Positions 41,828-50,270 of a DNA stretch of 64,000 nucleotides are shown piece after piece. Location of the stretch: NCBI GenBank assembly GCA_934500705.1, contig CAKSTI010000002.1:62001-126000 (forward strand), written 5' to 3'. Numbering within the stretch: the stretch's first letter is position 1; every line of letters begins with the position of its first letter. Source of the stretch: an uncultured Clostridia bacterium. Lineage in GTDB: Bacteria > Bacillota > Clostridia > UMGS1810. Under the pieces are notes generated by a model. The model saw only the letters and a program-made list of their open reading frames with translations, made no database searches and was not told the DNA's origin. Both the position numbers and the translations under genes were made by a program.

Positions 41828-42724
41828 TTATTCTTTGTTGTTCTTGTCTACAAGCTCGCTGAGCGATGTTGCGAGGCCTGCAAGTCCCTGGATTTGACTC
41901 GGAATTATTATCTTTGTTGCCTTGCCGTCGGCTGCCTTTACAAAGGCGTCTATGCCTTTGAGTGCAACGACTGCCTCACTCGGCGCCGCCTCGTTTAACT
42001 TCTTTATGCTCTCTGCGGCGGCGGTCTGAACGCTCAGTATTGCCTCCGCCTCGCCCTGTGCCTCTCTTATGCGGCTCTCCTTGTGGGCGTCGGCACGCAG
42101 AATTGCCGCCTCTTTTTCGCCCTCTGCCACGAGAATTGCCGAGCGCTTTTCGCCCTCCGCCTTTAAGATAAGTTCACGGCGTTCACGCTCCGCCTTCATC
42201 TGGCGTTCCATTGCGTCTTGAATTTCCTTTGGCGGAATGATGTTTTTAAGTTCCACTCTGTTTACCCTAATTCCCCACGGGTCGGTTGCCTCGTCCAGTA
42301 TGGCACGCATTTTGGTATTTACCGTGTCACGGCTGGTGAGGGTTTCGTCAAGCTCCAAGTCGCCGATGATGTTTCTGAGAGTTGTGCTCGTCAGTTTTTC
42401 GATTGCAAACATCGGGTTGTCTACGCCGTAAACATACAGTTTGGGGTCCATTATCTGGTAAAATATTACCGTGTCAATCTGCATTGTTACGTTGTCTTTG
42501 GTAATTACCGGCTGGGGTTCAAAGTCCACAACCTGCTCTTTGAGTGTAACGGTTTTTACAATTCTGTCGATAATCGGAATTTTTATGTGAAGTCCCACGC
42601 CCCACGTCTTTTGGTACGCTCCCAGGCGTTCGATTATTGCGGCGTGCGCCTGCGGTATAACCTTTATGTTTCTGAAAAGTATCACAATTAAAACAAGAAT
42701 GATAACAGCCAAAACCATTTCCAT
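41828..42724 (-). CDS. SPFH/band 7 (stomatin-like) membrane protein
   Basis: A 298-residue protein with one N-terminal membrane helix (MEMVLAVIILVLIVILFRNI), the band-7 domain (AAIIERLGAYQKTWGVGLHI, TKDNVTMQIDTVIFYQIMDP) and a long charged coiled coil (MKAERERRELILKAEGEKRS). The C-terminus is EAVVALKGIDAFVKAADGKA. Such proteins scaffold membrane microdomains and bind proteases. No NfeD partner is adjacent. Confidence 0.93.
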   Translation of the reverse strand: MEMVLAVIILVLIVILFRNIKVIPQAHAAIIERLGAYQKTWGVGLHIKIPIIDRIVKTVTLKEQVVDFEPQPVITKDNVTMQIDTVIFYQIMDPKLYVYGVDNPMFAIEKLTSTTLRNIIGDLELDETLTSRDTVNTKMRAILDEATDPWGIRVNRVELKNIIPPKEIQDAMERQMKAERERRELILKAEGEKRSAILVAEGEKEAAILRADAHKESRIREAQGEAEAILSVQTAAAESIKKLNEAAPSEAVVALKGIDAFVKAADGKATKIIIPSQIQGLAGLATSLSELVDKNNKE

Positions 42725-42734
42725 ATTGTCCTCC

Positions 42735-43982
42735 CTATTCTCTGATTTGCCCGTCGCCGGTTACAATGTATTTATAGCTTGTAAGCTCGCAAAGTCCCAT
42801 AGGGCCTCTTGCGTGCAGTTTTTGCGTGCTTATGCCGATTTCCGCACCAAAGCCGAATTCAAATCCGTCGGTAAACCTCGTCGATGCGTTTACGTAAACT
42901 GCGGCGGCGTCTATGCTCTTTGCGAATTTTTCCGCCGCATCGGGGTCGTTTGTAACAATGCACTCCGAGTGCTTGGTGGAGTATTTGGAGATATGCTCTA
43001 TCGCCTCGTCAATATTATTTACAATTTTTATGCTTATAATTCTGTCGAGAAATTCGGTGGCGTAGTCTTTTTCGTCAGCCTCACGCTCACAGCTCAGCAT
43101 TTTCATTGTCTGCGCACAGCCGTATGCCTTTATGTGTGCGGATTTGAATGCGTCGTTTAAGAGTGCGAAAAATTCCTTGTCCACGTCACGGTGAACGATA
43201 AGGCTTTCGCACGCATTGCACACCGACGGACGGCTTGCCTTTGCGTTGACGATGATTTTAACCGCCTTTTGTATGTCAGCCGATTTGTCAACGTAGATGT
43301 GGCAGTTGCCGACGCCTGTTTCTATGACAGGCACGGTGGCGTTTTGCACAACGGCGTTTATAAGACCTGCACCGCCACGGGGAATGAGCACGTCAAGATA
43401 ACCGTTAAGGCGCATCATTTCATTTGCGCTGTTTCTGCTTGTGTCCGTCACAAAGCCGATTATGTTCTCGTCTGCGCCCACGTCTTTAAGCGCAGAGCGC
43501 ATAACTTCCGCCAGTGCGGTGTTGGTGTTTATTGCCTCTTTTCCGCCACGGAGCATTACGGCGTTGGACGATTTAAGGCACAGAGCCGCCGTATCCACCG
43601 TAACGTTGGGACGTGCCTCGTATATTACGCCCACAACGCCGAGCGGAACACGCACCTTTTTAATTTTAAGCCCGTTGGGGCGCACCGTTTCGCTCAAAAC
43701 TTCGCCCACCGGGTCGCCGAGCGATGCAACGTCCCTCACACCGTCTGCAATTTTGTCTATTCTCTCTTTTGTAATTAAAAGCCTGTCGAGCATTGCGTCC
43801 GACATTCCGTTTCCCTTGGCGTTTTGTATATCTTTTTTGTTTTCGTTTACTATTCTGTCGCAGTTTTTAACAAGTCCGTCGGCAATGCTTATGAGCATTT
43901 TGTTTTTAAACCCGGTGTCTGCACCGTTTAAAAAGATTGCCGCCTTTTTTGATTTTTCGCCGATTTTTTCAAGTTCTGTCAC
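42735..43982 (-). CDS. proA: Glutamate-5-semialdehyde dehydrogenase (gamma-glutamyl phosphate reductase)
   Basis: ProA reduces gamma-glutamyl phosphate with NADPH in proline synthesis. The 415 residues show PLGVVGVIYEARPNVTVDTA, DVLIPRGGAGLINAVV, TGVGNCHIYVDKSADI and the catalytic cysteine in SRPSVCNACESLIVH. The C-terminal HARGPMGLCELTSYKYI is canonical. It starts one base after the proB stop. Confidence 0.97.
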   Translation of the reverse strand: MTELEKIGEKSKKAAIFLNGADTGFKNKMLISIADGLVKNCDRIVNENKKDIQNAKGNGMSDAMLDRLLITKERIDKIADGVRDVASLGDPVGEVLSETVRPNGLKIKKVRVPLGVVGVIYEARPNVTVDTAALCLKSSNAVMLRGGKEAINTNTALAEVMRSALKDVGADENIIGFVTDTSRNSANEMMRLNGYLDVLIPRGGAGLINAVVQNATVPVIETGVGNCHIYVDKSADIQKAVKIIVNAKASRPSVCNACESLIVHRDVDKEFFALLNDAFKSAHIKAYGCAQTMKMLSCEREADEKDYATEFLDRIISIKIVNNIDEAIEHISKYSTKHSECIVTNDPDAAEKFAKSIDAAAVYVNASTRFTDGFEFGFGAEIGISTQKLHARGPMGLCELTSYKYIVTGDGQIRE

Positions 43983-43983
43983 G

Positions 43984-44775
43984 TCAGTCCCTCCTTGCGG
44001 AATTAAATAATGTGCCTACCTTTTTACCGTCTAACAAATCATAGATGATAAACGGGTCGCTGCCGTTTAATATAAACATATCAATCCCGGCGCCGTTTGC
44101 AATCTCCGCCGCAGCGAGCTTTGTTATCATACCGCCCGTGCCACGGTTTGACCCGGCACCTCCTGCAAGCGCCCTCACCTCGTCGGTGACTCCCTCAACA
44201 CGGGATATCAGCTTTGCTTCCGGCGTTGACGGGTCTTTGTCATACAGTCCGTCGATGTCGCTCAAAATGATGAGCAGGTCTGCCCCCACCAGCTTTGCAA
44301 CTATTGCGGAGAGCGTGTCGTTGTCGCCGAATTCAATCTGTTCTGCGCTGATTGAGTCGTTCTCGTTTACAATCGGCACTGCGCCGAAGGCAAGTATTGT
44401 TTCAAAGGTGTTTACGGCGTTTTCCTTTAAGACGCTGTTGTCAACCACGTCTTTTGTGAGCAAAAGCTGTGCAACCGTATGGTTATAGTCAGAGAAAAGC
44501 CGTGAGTAAAAGTCCATAAGTTCAAGCTGTCCTATTGCGGCAAGCGCCTGCTTTTTCCTCGTTTCTCCCGGTCTGTCCTTGATGCCGAGAACGCCCATTC
44601 CCACGCTTATTGCACCGCTTGTTACGAGAATTACTTCCTTTCCGCTGTTTTTAAGGTCAGATAGCGCCTTAACCAGCTTTTCCACACGGCGGATATTTAT
44701 TCCGCCGCCCGCATATGTAAGTGTGGACGTGCCCACTTTAAAAACCACTCTTTTTGCATTTGCAAGACTGCTCAT
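43984..44775 (-). CDS. proB: Glutamate 5-kinase
   Basis: ProB phosphorylates glutamate in the first step of proline synthesis. The 263 residues cover only the amino acid kinase domain (VVFKVGTSTLTYAGGGINIR, VTSGAISVGMGVLG, GTGGMITKLAAAEIA). The C-terminal PUA domain present in E. coli ProB (about 367 residues) is absent, a normal variant in many anaerobes. The proBA order is standard. Confidence 0.96.
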   Translation of the reverse strand: MSSLANAKRVVFKVGTSTLTYAGGGINIRRVEKLVKALSDLKNSGKEVILVTSGAISVGMGVLGIKDRPGETRKKQALAAIGQLELMDFYSRLFSDYNHTVAQLLLTKDVVDNSVLKENAVNTFETILAFGAVPIVNENDSISAEQIEFGDNDTLSAIVAKLVGADLLIILSDIDGLYDKDPSTPEAKLISRVEGVTDEVRALAGGAGSNRGTGGMITKLAAAEIANGAGIDMFILNGSDPFIIYDLLDGKKVGTLFNSARRD

Positions 44776-44823
44776 ATGATACTCCTGTTTAATGAATTTA
44801 TTTACCGTTTTGGGAAACGATGT

Positions 44824-44850
44824 AAAACCGTCAGGGGCGCCGCCCGCCCG
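44824..44850 (+). repeat. Possible remnant of the dispersed element
   Basis: AAAACCGTCAGGGGCG followed at once by CCGCCCGCCCG matches both ends of the GC-rich hairpin region of copy B (28693-28750) with the middle missing. It sits in the 181-base gap upstream of proB. That gap also has GGTTGCCG/CGGCAACC inverted repeats (about 44880-44922) of unclear role. Confidence 0.4.
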
Positions 44851-44956
44851 AGAGAGTTTCCGTCACGTATGCAAACAGGGTTGCCGAAGACAAGCCCTGC
44901 ACCTTGGCACACGGCAACCACCGACAACCCTTTTTTAAAATCATATGCAAAGGGAC

Positions 44957-45397
44957 TTACTGGCGCAGTCCCTCTCTGCACTGTTTAATTTTCTCATTTA
45001 CGCTCTTGACATCGGTTTCCACTCTTTCGAGGAGGTCGTCCGCATATTTAATTGCCGCAAGTTTAATCTCTCTGCCGTCTTTTTGCGCCTTGGATATAAT
45101 GTCATTTGCGGTGGCGTTTGCCTGCTTTGTAATCTCGTGTTCGTCCACAAGACCCATAATTTTGTGCTCCGCCTCTTTAATCTTAGCCTCTGCCTGTTTC
45201 TGAGCGTCGCTAATAATCTTTTTGGAGTCCTCAGCTATGGACTTGGCAACTCTGAGTTCATCGGGGAGTTGGAGGCTTATGTCGTTTATAAGCTCCATAA
45301 CCTGTTCCTTATCTATGAAGGTTTTTTTGATAATCGGGATTTCAAACCCCTTTTCAATAACCTCTTCAAGCTCGCTCAACAATTCTATAACGTCCAT
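44957..45397 (-). CDS. Coiled-coil protein next to coaD, unknown
   Basis: 146 residues beginning MDVIELLSELEEVIEKGFEI, followed by a long charged coiled coil from about 50 to 140 (KIISDAQKQAEAKIKEAEHK, ANDIISKAQKDGREIKLAAI) similar to the stalk-like and DivIVA-like small proteins found beside coaD in Clostridia. The FEIP segment is a recurring feature of that group. No membrane helix or catalytic motif is present. It may be a scaffold, but nothing confirms that. Confidence 0.7.
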   Translation of the reverse strand: MDVIELLSELEEVIEKGFEIPIIKKTFIDKEQVMELINDISLQLPDELRVAKSIAEDSKKIISDAQKQAEAKIKEAEHKIMGLVDEHEITKQANATANDIISKAQKDGREIKLAAIKYADDLLERVETDVKSVNEKIKQCREGLRQ

Positions 45398-45410
45398 CTT
45401 TCGTATCCTC

Positions 45411-45902
45411 CTATAACTTTTTGTTCATAGCAACGGCTGTAATTTCTTTTTTCATATCGTCCGGTACAAGTCCGTCAAGGCAGCCGCCGTGCCGGGCAAC
45501 CTCTTTAACAATGCTTGAACTTAAATACTGATACCTTGCGCTTGTCATCATAAACAGCGTTTCAATGTCCTTTGAAAGTTTGTGGTTCATAAGAGCCATT
45601 TGGAACTCATATTCAAAGTCCGACATCGCACGAAGTCCCTTGATAATTATGCTCGCATTTTTCTTTTTCATATAGTCCACCAGAAGACCTGAGAACGTAT
45701 CGACTTCAACATTGTCCAAATTCGAGGTGACCCTCTTTATCCATTCCATTCTCTGCTCTGTGGAAAACATCGGCGTCTTTGAGCTGTTTACCAAAACCGC
45801 AACGTACACCTTGTCAAATGTTCTGCTCGAACGGCGGATAATGTCTATGTGACCGTTGGTTACGGGGTCAAAGCTGCCCGGATAAACTGCAATAGTGTTC
45901 AT
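45411..45902 (-). CDS. coaD: Phosphopantetheine adenylyltransferase
   Basis: CoaD makes dephospho-CoA from 4'-phosphopantetheine and ATP. The 163 residues contain the nucleotidyl-transferase motif YPGSFDPVTNGHIDIIRR with the HxGH-like TNGH, KGLRAMSDFEYEFQMALMN and the C-terminal YLSSSIVKEVARHGG. It overlaps rsmD by four bases. Confidence 0.97.
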   Translation of the reverse strand: MNTIAVYPGSFDPVTNGHIDIIRRSSRTFDKVYVAVLVNSSKTPMFSTEQRMEWIKRVTSNLDNVEVDTFSGLLVDYMKKKNASIIIKGLRAMSDFEYEFQMALMNHKLSKDIETLFMMTSARYQYLSSSIVKEVARHGGCLDGLVPDDMKKEITAVAMNKKL

Positions 45903-46444
45903 TGTGTCCCGTCTGCCTCCAATACAAACAGCTGTGCCTTGCCATATGTTTTGTTCTTTAAGACAGAAAATCCCGTGCAGTCCGGGACAAAGTCACGGCC
46001 GCACTCCAAAACGGCAACACCGCCGCCGTTTAAAAGATTTTTGCGTCTTATAGTGCAAAGCAATTCGCCATACAAGCCTGCCTCATACGGGGGGTCAAGG
46101 AAAATAATGTCAAATCCGCTCCCGGCGGTATTCAGATACTCTATGCTGTCCGATAAAATTATGCTTGACCTGTCCGAAAGCCGCCCCTTTTCAACATTTT
46201 GCCTTACAATGTCCAAAGCGTCTTTGTTTTTGTCCACAAAGGTGCAGTGCGCCGCCCCACGGCTGAGCGCCTCAATCCCCAGTGCGCCGCTGCCGGCAAA
46301 AAGGTCGAGAACGCAAGCGTCTGCCGTCCTTGAAAAAAGCATACTGAAAAGAGCTTCCTTAACTCTGTCGAGTGTGGGTCTTGTACCCAGACCTTCCGGG
46401 CTTTTAAGTTTTAAACCTCTGAGTGTTCCGGAAATAACCCTCAC
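45899..46444 (-). CDS. rsmD: 16S rRNA (guanine966-N2)-methyltransferase RsmD
   Basis: RsmD methylates G966 of 16S rRNA. The 181 residues start MRVISGTLRGLKLKSPEGLG, with SAM motif VLDLFAGSGALGIEALSRGA and the catalytic DPPY in IIFLDPPYEAGLYGELL. The rsmD-coaD order is typical of Firmicutes. A consensus promoter lies about 60 bases upstream. Confidence 0.96.
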   Translation of the reverse strand: MRVISGTLRGLKLKSPEGLGTRPTLDRVKEALFSMLFSRTADACVLDLFAGSGALGIEALSRGAAHCTFVDKNKDALDIVRQNVEKGRLSDRSSIILSDSIEYLNTAGSGFDIIFLDPPYEAGLYGELLCTIRRKNLLNGGGVAVLECGRDFVPDCTGFSVLKNKTYGKAQLFVLEADGTQ

Positions 46445-46503
46445 CGCAAAAACTCCCTCTTGAATTAAAAAGACTATACCCCATAATTCAGCTTAGTATA
46501 CTC

Positions 46504-46532
46504 ATTATATAATTATTCTAAGGAATTGTCAA
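46504..46532 (-). promoter_or_regulatory. Sigma-A promoter of rsmD-coaD
   Basis: TTGACA (46532-46527) and TATAAT (46509-46504) at 17-base spacing, both perfect consensus. Confidence 0.9.
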
Positions 46533-46561
46533 GTAAAAATAGCACATCATAATGTAAAAAC

Positions 46562-46590
46562 TTGAAATTATTGAAAAATAGTGGTATACT
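46562..46590 (+). promoter_or_regulatory. Sigma-A promoter of the COG0523 GTPase genes
   Basis: TTGAAA and TATACT at 17-base spacing, 36 bases before the GTPase start. No clear Zur or cobalamin control site is visible. Confidence 0.8.
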
Positions 46591-46625
46591 GTTAGTAAAA
46601 TATATAATTACAAAGGGTGATTTGT

Positions 46626-47702
46626 ATGACAAAAATTGATATTTTTTCGGGTTTTCTCGGCGCAGGCAAAACCACGCTTATAAAAAAGCTCATTAAAGAG
46701 GCGTACAGCGGTGAGAAAATCGTTCTCATCGAAAACGAATTCGGCGAGATAGGTATAGACGGCGGCTTTATGCAGGACGCCGGCATAGAGGTTACGGAGA
46801 TGAACTCCGGCTGTATTTGCTGCTCGCTTGTCGGTGACTTCGGCAAGGCGCTCAAAGAAGTGCTGGAAAAGTTTAAGCCGGACAGAATTTTAATAGAACC
46901 CTCCGGCGTGGGAAAGCTCAGCGACGTAATCCGTGCGGTTGAAAAAATCGACGCAAAGGACGCCGTGCTTTCGAGTTTTACCACCGTCGCAGATGTAAAT
47001 AAGTGCAGATTATATATGAAGAATTTCGGCGAATTTTTCAATGACCAGATTGAGCACGCCGGTGCAATAATACTGAGCCACACGCAGAGTGCTGCGGACG
47101 AAAAAATTTCGCAGTGCGTATCGCTCCTTCGTGAGCACAACGCCGATGCGGTAATTGTAACTACTCCGTGGGATAAGCTCACCGGCGCACAGCTTGCCGA
47201 GGCAATGGAGAGAAAGGACACTCTCGACGCCGCTCTTGAAAAGCTGAAAGACGAGGAGGTTTGCCCCGTTTGCGGTCATCATCACGACCACGACGAGCAC
47301 GAACACCATCACGACGATGAACACGAACACCATCATCACGGTGAACACGAGCACGATCACGACCACGATGAGCACGGCTGCTGCGGTCACGACCACGACC
47401 ACGAGCATCACCATCATCACCACGCCGACGAAGTGTTTACAAGCTGGGGCAGAGAAACTGCCAAAAAGTTTACAAAGGCGGAAATCGAGGATTGCCTTTC
47501 CGCTCTTGCCGATACCGAAAAATACGGCACGATACTTCGTGCAAAGGGCATCGTAGAGGGTGCGGACGGCAGCTTTATACACTTTGATTACGTTCCCGGC
47601 GAGCCGGACGTCCGCAGCGGAAGTGCGGCGGTAATCGGCAGACTCTGCGTCATCGGCTCTAAGATTAACGAGGCGGCGCTGGGCGAACTTTTTAACGTTT
47701 GA
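46626..47702 (+). CDS. COG0523 (CobW/P47K) GTPase with His-rich metal region
   Basis: A G3E-family GTPase, probably a metallochaperone for Zn, Ni or Co. ATG 46626 has AAAGGGTG upstream; the protein has 358 residues. Walker A is GFLGAGKTTLIKKL and the family metal site is GCICCSL near 62-68. Residues about 213-268 form a spectacular His/Asp/Glu-rich stretch that includes CPVCGHHHD and GCCGHDHDHEHHHHH. The C-terminal CobW domain contains TSWGRETAKKF and HFDYVPGEP. A second family member follows 14 bases later. Confidence 0.92.
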   Translation: MTKIDIFSGFLGAGKTTLIKKLIKEAYSGEKIVLIENEFGEIGIDGGFMQDAGIEVTEMNSGCICCSLVGDFGKALKEVLEKFKPDRILIEPSGVGKLSDVIRAVEKIDAKDAVLSSFTTVADVNKCRLYMKNFGEFFNDQIEHAGAIILSHTQSAADEKISQCVSLLREHNADAVIVTTPWDKLTGAQLAEAMERKDTLDAALEKLKDEEVCPVCGHHHDHDEHEHHHDDEHEHHHHGEHEHDHDHDEHGCCGHDHDHEHHHHHHADEVFTSWGRETAKKFTKAEIEDCLSALADTEKYGTILRAKGIVEGADGSFIHFDYVPGEPDVRSGSAAVIGRLCVIGSKINEAALGELFNV

Positions 47703-47716
47703 AAGAGGGAGAATTT

Positions 47717-48664
47717 ATGAAATCTCAAATACCCGTATATCTTTTTACCGGCTTTTTTGAGGCGGGCAAAACCAAGGCAATTCAGGAAACGCTTGAAGAC
47801 GACCGCTTTAACAGCGGCGAGCGCACGCTCCTTTTGATGTGCGAGGAAGGCATTGAGGAGATAAATCCCGACCGTTTCCCCGGCAAAAACGTTTTTGTGG
47901 AAAATATTGAGGACGCATCACAGATTACGGCGGACTACCTTTACAGTCTGGAAAAAAAGTATAAAATCGAGAGGGTTATAGTCGAGTACAACGGTATGTG
48001 GCTTTTAAACGACCTGTATTCCAATCTGCCCGAAAAGTGGTTTATTTATCAGGAGATACTCTTTGCGGACGCCGCCACCTTTGTAAGCTACAATGCAAAT
48101 ATGCGCAGTCTTGTAGTGGACAAACTCACCAATGCGGAAATGATTATTTTTAACCGCTCGAATGAAAAAACGGACAAAGACGAGTTCCACAAAATCATAA
48201 GGGGAATATCAAGACGCTGTGCCATTGCCTACGAAAATGCCGACGGCACTATGGACTACGACGAAAAAGAGGATCCCCTGCCCTTTGACGTAAACGCCCC
48301 CGTAATTGAGATTGCCGACCGTGATTACGCCCTCTGGTACAGGGATATGGCGGAGGAGCCGGACAAGTACAACGGCAAAACCGTGAAGTTTAAAGGCATA
48401 GTTGCGGTAAACGGCAAACTTCCCAAAAACACGGTTGTCTGCGGCCGCCACGTTATGACCTGCTGTGTGGAGGATATTTCCTACAAGGGGCTTGTCACCG
48501 TAATTCCCGACGGCGTGAGCCTTAATAACCGTGACTGGGTTGTTATCACCGCAGATTTTGTCGTGGAGTACAACAAACTCTACCGTGCCAAGGGACCTGT
48601 GCTTAAAGTTAAGGAAATCGAAAAGAGCGAAAAACCCGAACAGGAGGTTGCAACGTTTTATTAA
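47717..48664 (+). CDS. COG0523-like GTPase fused to a YcgQ/TIGR03943-like domain
   Basis: ATG 47717 follows GAGGGAG and gives 315 residues. The N-terminal P-loop is TGFFEAGKTKAIQETL, but the family CxCC metal motif is replaced (LLLMCEEGIEEI). The C-terminal 110 residues (KTVKFKGIVAVNG, CGRHVMTCCVEDISYKGLV, DWVVITADFVV) resemble the C-terminal domain of YcgQ/TIGR03943 proteins, usually coded next to COG0523 permease pairs. The fusion suggests metal trafficking, with Cys-Cys in MTCC as a possible ligand. There are no membrane helices. Confidence 0.8.
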   Translation: MKSQIPVYLFTGFFEAGKTKAIQETLEDDRFNSGERTLLLMCEEGIEEINPDRFPGKNVFVENIEDASQITADYLYSLEKKYKIERVIVEYNGMWLLNDLYSNLPEKWFIYQEILFADAATFVSYNANMRSLVVDKLTNAEMIIFNRSNEKTDKDEFHKIIRGISRRCAIAYENADGTMDYDEKEDPLPFDVNAPVIEIADRDYALWYRDMAEEPDKYNGKTVKFKGIVAVNGKLPKNTVVCGRHVMTCCVEDISYKGLVTVIPDGVSLNNRDWVVITADFVVEYNKLYRAKGPVLKVKEIEKSEKPEQEVATFY

Positions 48665-48687
48665 AAATCATACAGGAGGTTAAATTT

Positions 48688-49359
48688 GTGAAACGGATAA
48701 TATGTTTTACGGCTGTACTGTGCTGTCTTGCACTTACCGCCTGCAACAGTGCAAGCATTGGAATAATCGGCGGTGCGGACGGTCCGACCGATATATATGT
48801 AACCGGCGGAAATGACGATAATGCCGAAAAATATCTTAAAAAGCATTATGTGTCAAATCTGCCCGTGCTTGACATAAATATAGAACGTACGTTTACGTCT
48901 GATGACAGAGAGCTCATTATGGACGACACGGTTGAAAATGAATTGGAGCTTATGCTTTACGAATTTTATCACAATATGACCTCCGGCTCTTTTGAAAAGA
49001 TGAAAGATGTTATAAGCGACAATTCTTTGCTTACGGCGATTGAAAACGAGGAAAAGAATTTTGCCGACGGCGTTTATTACAGCCAAATTTATATTGACGA
49101 ACTTGAACTTTTGGATAAAGATGATTTGGAGGATATTTCCGACAAAGAAAAACAGACAATCGCCGAAATGCTGAAAAACTCGGATACGGACAAGTTTGGC
49201 ATAGTTGAAATTGAAACGGAAATAAAGTTTAACGAAAAAATGAGAAATTCGGCACCGCAGGTCGGCGAAGGCGAAGTAACAAGGTATTACCTGGTAGGAA
49301 TAAAAAATGGCAAATATAAAATTCTTGATGTTTATTGGGAGGATTTTTTGGACGATTGA
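48688..49359 (+). CDS. Lipoprotein with a GIIGGADGPT motif
   Basis: GTG 48688 has AGGAGG upstream and gives 223 residues. Signal and lipobox: IICFTAVLCCLALTAC, so it is anchored outside the membrane. Directly after the lipid cysteine comes SIGIIGGADGPTDIYVTGG. GIIGGADGPT is otherwise the hallmark of the beta subunit of Na+-translocating decarboxylases. The remaining 170 residues are acidic and unfamiliar, containing ENELELMLYEFYHNMTSGSF and a final KYKILDVYWEDF like a DUF4878-type NTF2 fold. Function is unknown. Confidence 0.78.
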   Translation: MKRIICFTAVLCCLALTACNSASIGIIGGADGPTDIYVTGGNDDNAEKYLKKHYVSNLPVLDINIERTFTSDDRELIMDDTVENELELMLYEFYHNMTSGSFEKMKDVISDNSLLTAIENEEKNFADGVYYSQIYIDELELLDKDDLEDISDKEKQTIAEMLKNSDTDKFGIVEIETEIKFNEKMRNSAPQVGEGEVTRYYLVGIKNGKYKILDVYWEDFLDD

Positions 49360-49383
49360 TATAATTGTTCATAGGGGGTTATT

Positions 49384-50220
49384 ATGCGATTTAAGTTTGA
49401 CAGTGACTTGCACATTCACAGCAGACTTTCTCTTTGCTCCGGTGACGAAAGGCAGACGAGTGAAAGAATACTGCAATATGCAAAGGACAACGGGCTGAAA
49501 ACCGTTTGTATCACAGACCACTTCTGGGACGAGAGTGTAAAATTCGGTGATGATATAAGAAACAACCCTGACATTGAGTACGTCGTAAACTGGTACAGGG
49601 AGCAAAACTTTGAACACATATCTGCGTCAAAGCCGCTGCCGCAGGCGGACGGAATTAAATTCCTGTTCGGGTGCGAAACCGAGATGCTTAAAGATATGAC
49701 ATTGGGAATTTCCAAAAAGACGTTCGATAAATTCGACTTTGTGGTAATTCCCACGACGCACTTTCATATGAAAGGTTTTACCATTGCGGACGATGCGGCA
49801 TCGCCGGCTCAAAAGGCGGATTTTTGGTTTAAAAAACTAAACGCTCTGCTCGATATGGATTTGCCGTTTGGCAAAATCGGAATTGCACATCTCACTTGCG
49901 GACTTATGGACCCGTCAAGGGACAAATATTTGGAAATATTAAGTCTGCTCGACCGTGACAGGCTCAGCGGCGTATTTAAAAAAGCCGCCCGTTGCGGAGT
50001 CGGGATAGAGCTTAATTCCGACGATATGGACTACCGCCTCAGCGAGAGGGAAACTGTCCTTGCACCGTACAGAATTGCAAAGGAGTCGGGGTGCAAATTT
50101 TACTTCGGCAGTGATGCACATCACCCGGAACAGCTTGAAATTGCAAGAATGATTTTTGAAAGGGCAATAGATGACCTCGAACTTGACGAAAAAGACAAAT
50201 TTGTGATTTGGGAAAAATAA
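49384..50220 (+). CDS. PHP-domain phosphatase, histidinol-phosphatase-like
   Basis: A cytosolic metal-dependent phosphoesterase, 278 residues. PHP motifs are DSDLHIHSRLSLCSGD (I), KTVCITDHFWDE (II), GCETEMLK, VVIPTTHFHMKGF (III) and FYFGSDAHHPEQLEIAR (IV). It resembles the trimetal PHP enzymes of the HisK type, but no histidine genes are nearby, so the substrate is open. A GGGGG site precedes the ATG. Confidence 0.87.
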   Translation: MRFKFDSDLHIHSRLSLCSGDERQTSERILQYAKDNGLKTVCITDHFWDESVKFGDDIRNNPDIEYVVNWYREQNFEHISASKPLPQADGIKFLFGCETEMLKDMTLGISKKTFDKFDFVVIPTTHFHMKGFTIADDAASPAQKADFWFKKLNALLDMDLPFGKIGIAHLTCGLMDPSRDKYLEILSLLDRDRLSGVFKKAARCGVGIELNSDDMDYRLSERETVLAPYRIAKESGCKFYFGSDAHHPEQLEIARMIFERAIDDLELDEKDKFVIWEK

Positions 50221-50270
50221 TATGAAAAATGACGTTCAAACTTTTTGGTGATTAAGAAATTTTAACGGAA

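Noticed and set aside
47266..47430. Tandem-repeat-like CAC/GAC-rich DNA, possible CRISPR or microsatellite
   Set aside because: It is in frame and codes the His/Asp/Glu-rich metal-binding tract of a COG0523 protein.
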